DNA of 6,310 nucleotides from positions 1 to 6,310 of the forward strand of contig WSZX01000304.1 in assembly GCA_013139935.1 (NCBI GenBank), read 5' to 3'. The notes beneath the pieces were generated by a model, which worked only from the letters and a program-made list of their open reading frames with translations, was not told the DNA's origin and did no database searches. The stretch's first letter is position 1; each line of letters begins with the position of its first letter. Shown here one piece after another: positions 5,261 through 6,310 of the stretch. This stretch comes from Ardenticatenales bacterium. Lineage in GTDB: Bacteria; Chloroflexota; Anaerolineae; Promineifilales; UBA4811. A program made the translations under genes and the position numbers.

Positions 5261-5765
5261 GATAGCGATACACCCGTGAGTGTCCGGGCCACATAAAGTG
5301 GTCGCAGGCGATAACAAAGGCGTCGTCGCCGGGCGAATACGCCATCACGATCGACTCGTCCCGCTCTGGCTCTGGGTAGAGATCGTGCACCGCCTGGCGC
5401 AGTCCGTATTTCCCCGGTGTGGTTCCGTAGGCTGTCCGGGGCACGATGGGATCGCCCCGGGACCTCGCTGCCAGGAGTCGATCGCCGCCGATGATGGCGA
5501 AATCAGCCTTGCCGCCGACCAGGTCGGCAACCGCCTGGTCGGGAAGCAAGTCGGGGCCGCCAGGGTTGAGGGTGACAGCAATGTCCTCCTCCACGTAGAA
5601 GCCCTTTTTGGCGGCGGCGTACATGCCGGCAAACTGGGCCTGGTGAATCCACTTTAGCTGCACCGTTACCTCGTCGCGTGGCTTTTCGACTTCCTGCGGC
5701 CGGCAGGCGGCCAGGAGGGTCATCGCCACGAGCAGTAATGCGCAAGTGTTGGCTATTGTTTTCAT
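5253..5765 (-). pseudogene. NMT1/THI5-like substrate-binding lipoprotein, truncated and fused to unrelated sequence
   Basis: ATG (5763-5765) lies behind AGGAGG on the minus strand. Residues 1-21 form a lipoprotein signal peptide with lipobox LAAC (C21). Residues 34-108 match the N-terminal lobe of NMT1/THI5-like periplasmic binding proteins (QLKWIHQAQFAGMYAAAKKG, then GGKADFAIIGGDRLLAAR). Such proteins usually have more than 300 residues; this one stops at 170. From residue 109 (about 5441) the family resemblance ends, and 62 residues follow that I do not recognise (including ESIVMAYSPGDDAFVIACDHF). They look protein-like, so a deletion that fused two genes is likely. Without the second lobe no substrate could be enclosed. 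The truncated sensor gene fragment lies 24 bp upstream, suggesting that both formed one ligand-sensing unit. An alternative is a short, still exported lipoprotein. Confidence 0.65.
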
Positions 5766-5789
5766 CCGTTTTTCCTCCTGGCCTACGGC

Positions 5790-6026
5790 CTATGAATTGT
5801 CCGTCACAGGCGCCAGCCCGGCTTCCGCCAACTGGGTCCGTAGCTTTCGGATCACTTCTTTTAACTCGGCTATTCGCACCTCACGCCCGGCCATCAGGTT
5901 GACCATCTTGCGCAACTCAGCGGTTTGCTCTCGGACCAGCTCTTCCTGGTGCTCGCGGTGCTTTATAAACTCCTCCTGGGTCTGCGTGCAACCGGTGATG
6001 TAACGGAGGGTGTAATGATATCTAAC
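5790..6026 (-). pseudogene. C-terminal fragment of a PAS-domain signalling protein with coiled-coil tail
   Basis: On the minus strand 78 codons are open from 6026 to TAG at 5790-5792, with no start codon at the left end and TGA (6027-6029) directly before it. The first residues (LRYITGCTQ) resemble the end of a PAS/PAC module, which usually continues DITERK. The rest is a charged coiled coil with AELRKMVNLMAGREVRIAEL and IRKLRTQLAEAGLAPV, a tail I associate with PAS-containing sensor proteins. The body of the gene is missing, so this is the 3' end of a larger gene cut near 6026-6040. Its stop is 24 bp before the lipoprotein start, so they were probably co-transcribed. The promoter is lost with the 5' part. 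Confidence 0.65.
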
Positions 6027-6065
6027 TCATGGTTGGCTCAACCGCTGAAAAAAGTAGTAGTACGG

Positions 6066-6107
6066 TCGATAAAATACAAACCGCCCCTGTAAGACATCAG
6101 GAGCGGT
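6066..6107 (-). terminator. Terminator-like hairpin, minus-strand orientation
   Basis: Bases 6080-6089 pair with 6098-6107 (5 bp + one C-A mismatch + 4 bp) around an 8-base loop. Read on the minus strand the hairpin is followed by a T-rich tract (complement of ATAAAATACAAA, about 6068-6079), as in an intrinsic terminator for transcription from the right. On the plus strand it would instead be a leader hairpin about 25 bases before the small ORF at 6133. It could shield the fragments on its left from element transcription. Confidence 0.45.
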
Positions 6108-6132
6108 CTGGTTAGATCTCTGTACCCCCAAG

Positions 6133-6270
6133 GTGACCTATCTCGAACCCTTGACAGAAACTGAACAGCTTCTGGCCTTGTCAAGGTTTCCGGCAGCGCG
6201 GCGCGACCGATTGGCTGAACGGTCCAGTCATATGACGGAGGTTCAGAATGGAATCGCTACTCTCCCTTAA
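6133..6270 (+). CDS. Small conserved ORF preceding the second HTH gene (45 codons)
   Basis: GTG 6133 opens 45 codons (MTYLEPLTETEQLLALSRFP at the start, ending IATLP). The product aligns with the truncated frame at 1469-1606 in front of the first HTH gene, including EP, LLA/FLA, RF, R/K-LAE, H and a G near the end. Conservation in two diverged copies, in the same frame and with nearly the same overlap onto the next gene (23 versus 26 bp), supports a real gene. No clear ribosome binding site precedes the GTG. The function is unknown; a short helical, charged protein could be a regulator. An 11-bp palindrome CCTTGTCAAGG lies within it (6176-6186). Confidence 0.5.
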   Translation: MTYLEPLTETEQLLALSRFPAARRDRLAERSSHMTEVQNGIATLP

Positions 6271-6310
6271 CGATGTAACTGGGGCGGTATTGCAGCAGCA
6301 CCTCTCCGTC
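6248..6310 (+). CDS. Second excisionase-like HTH gene, start only (cut by window end)
   Basis: ATG 6248 follows GGAGG (6237-6241) with six bases between. The 21 visible residues (MESLLSLND then VTGAVLQQHLSV) match the first HTH protein, which has LTGVVLEKHLSV at the same point just before its helix-turn-helix. It is therefore a diverged paralogue of the gene at 1581. The rest of the domain lies beyond 6310. Confidence 0.7.
   Translation, partial: MESLLSLNDVTGAVLQQHLSV

Noticed and set aside
6151..6186. TTGACA at 6151 as a -35 element for the second HTH gene
   Set aside because: No -10-like hexamer lies 16-18 bp downstream; the TTGACA instead falls inside the conserved small ORF.
2654..6310. 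Third copy of the tRNA-Lys att repeat marking the right end of the HTH element
   Set aside because: Reading through for the T-arm and acceptor sequence found no match; only scattered CTCGAA or TTCGAA hexamers occur.
1..6310. CRISPR array or insertion-sequence transposase
   Set aside because: No regularly spaced direct repeats and no transposase-like protein in any frame were seen.

Overview
The window looks like an accessory region of a bacterial chromosome of moderately high GC content. A tRNA gene has acted as an integration site, and several genes are small, broken or present only as fragments. The mix of families (an MNT/HEPN toxin-antitoxin pair, a multi-repeat 'TM helix' membrane protein related to mechanosensitive channels, a TraR/DksA-like protein, an NMT1/THI5-like lipoprotein and the C-terminal tail of a PAS protein) would suit a Chloroflexota (Anaerolineae/Caldilineae-like) genome. 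That assignment is inferred from gene content only.

Left part (1-1465). A tRNA-Lys(UUU) gene has a near-consensus promoter and is followed by a likely intrinsic terminator. The 3' part of the tRNA, from inside the anticodon stem through the T-arm to just past the CC of CCA, is repeated exactly (48 bp) at 1418-1465. This is the arrangement left by integration of an element into a tRNA gene (attL/attR). The roughly 1.3 kb between the repeats has no integrase. Its only convincing genes are an MntA-type nucleotidyltransferase antitoxin and a HepT/HEPN RNase toxin, overlapping by 11 bp. About 540 bases ahead of this pair hold only weak small ORFs, a candidate promoter and a palindrome.

Second part (1466-2653). 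Directly at the inner edge of attR starts the remnant of a small ORF, then an excisionase-like helix-turn-helix protein, then (ATGA overlap) a four-helix membrane protein with a cytoplasmic coiled coil and a C-terminal helix-turn-helix-like segment. The first two genes reappear at the right edge of the window (6133-6310): a 45-codon ORF overlaps the start of a second, diverged excisionase-like gene that runs out of the window. This is a repeated small-ORF/HTH module, probably belonging to a family of mobile elements.

Middle (2654-4881). A 0.7 kb intergenic stretch, with repeated CAGGTCAA octamers and a weak 47-codon ORF, leads to one large intact gene. It encodes a 499-residue membrane protein built of about five units of roughly 95 residues.

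Right part (4882-6310). This looks like a graveyard: a TraR/DksA-type gene with an in-frame stop near its start and two of four zinc cysteines lost; a convergent NMT1/THI5-like lipoprotein gene whose homology stops halfway; and upstream of it the 5'-truncated tail of a PAS/coiled-coil sensor gene. The PAS tail ends just where the second module begins, so that boundary is probably an insertion or rearrangement junction.
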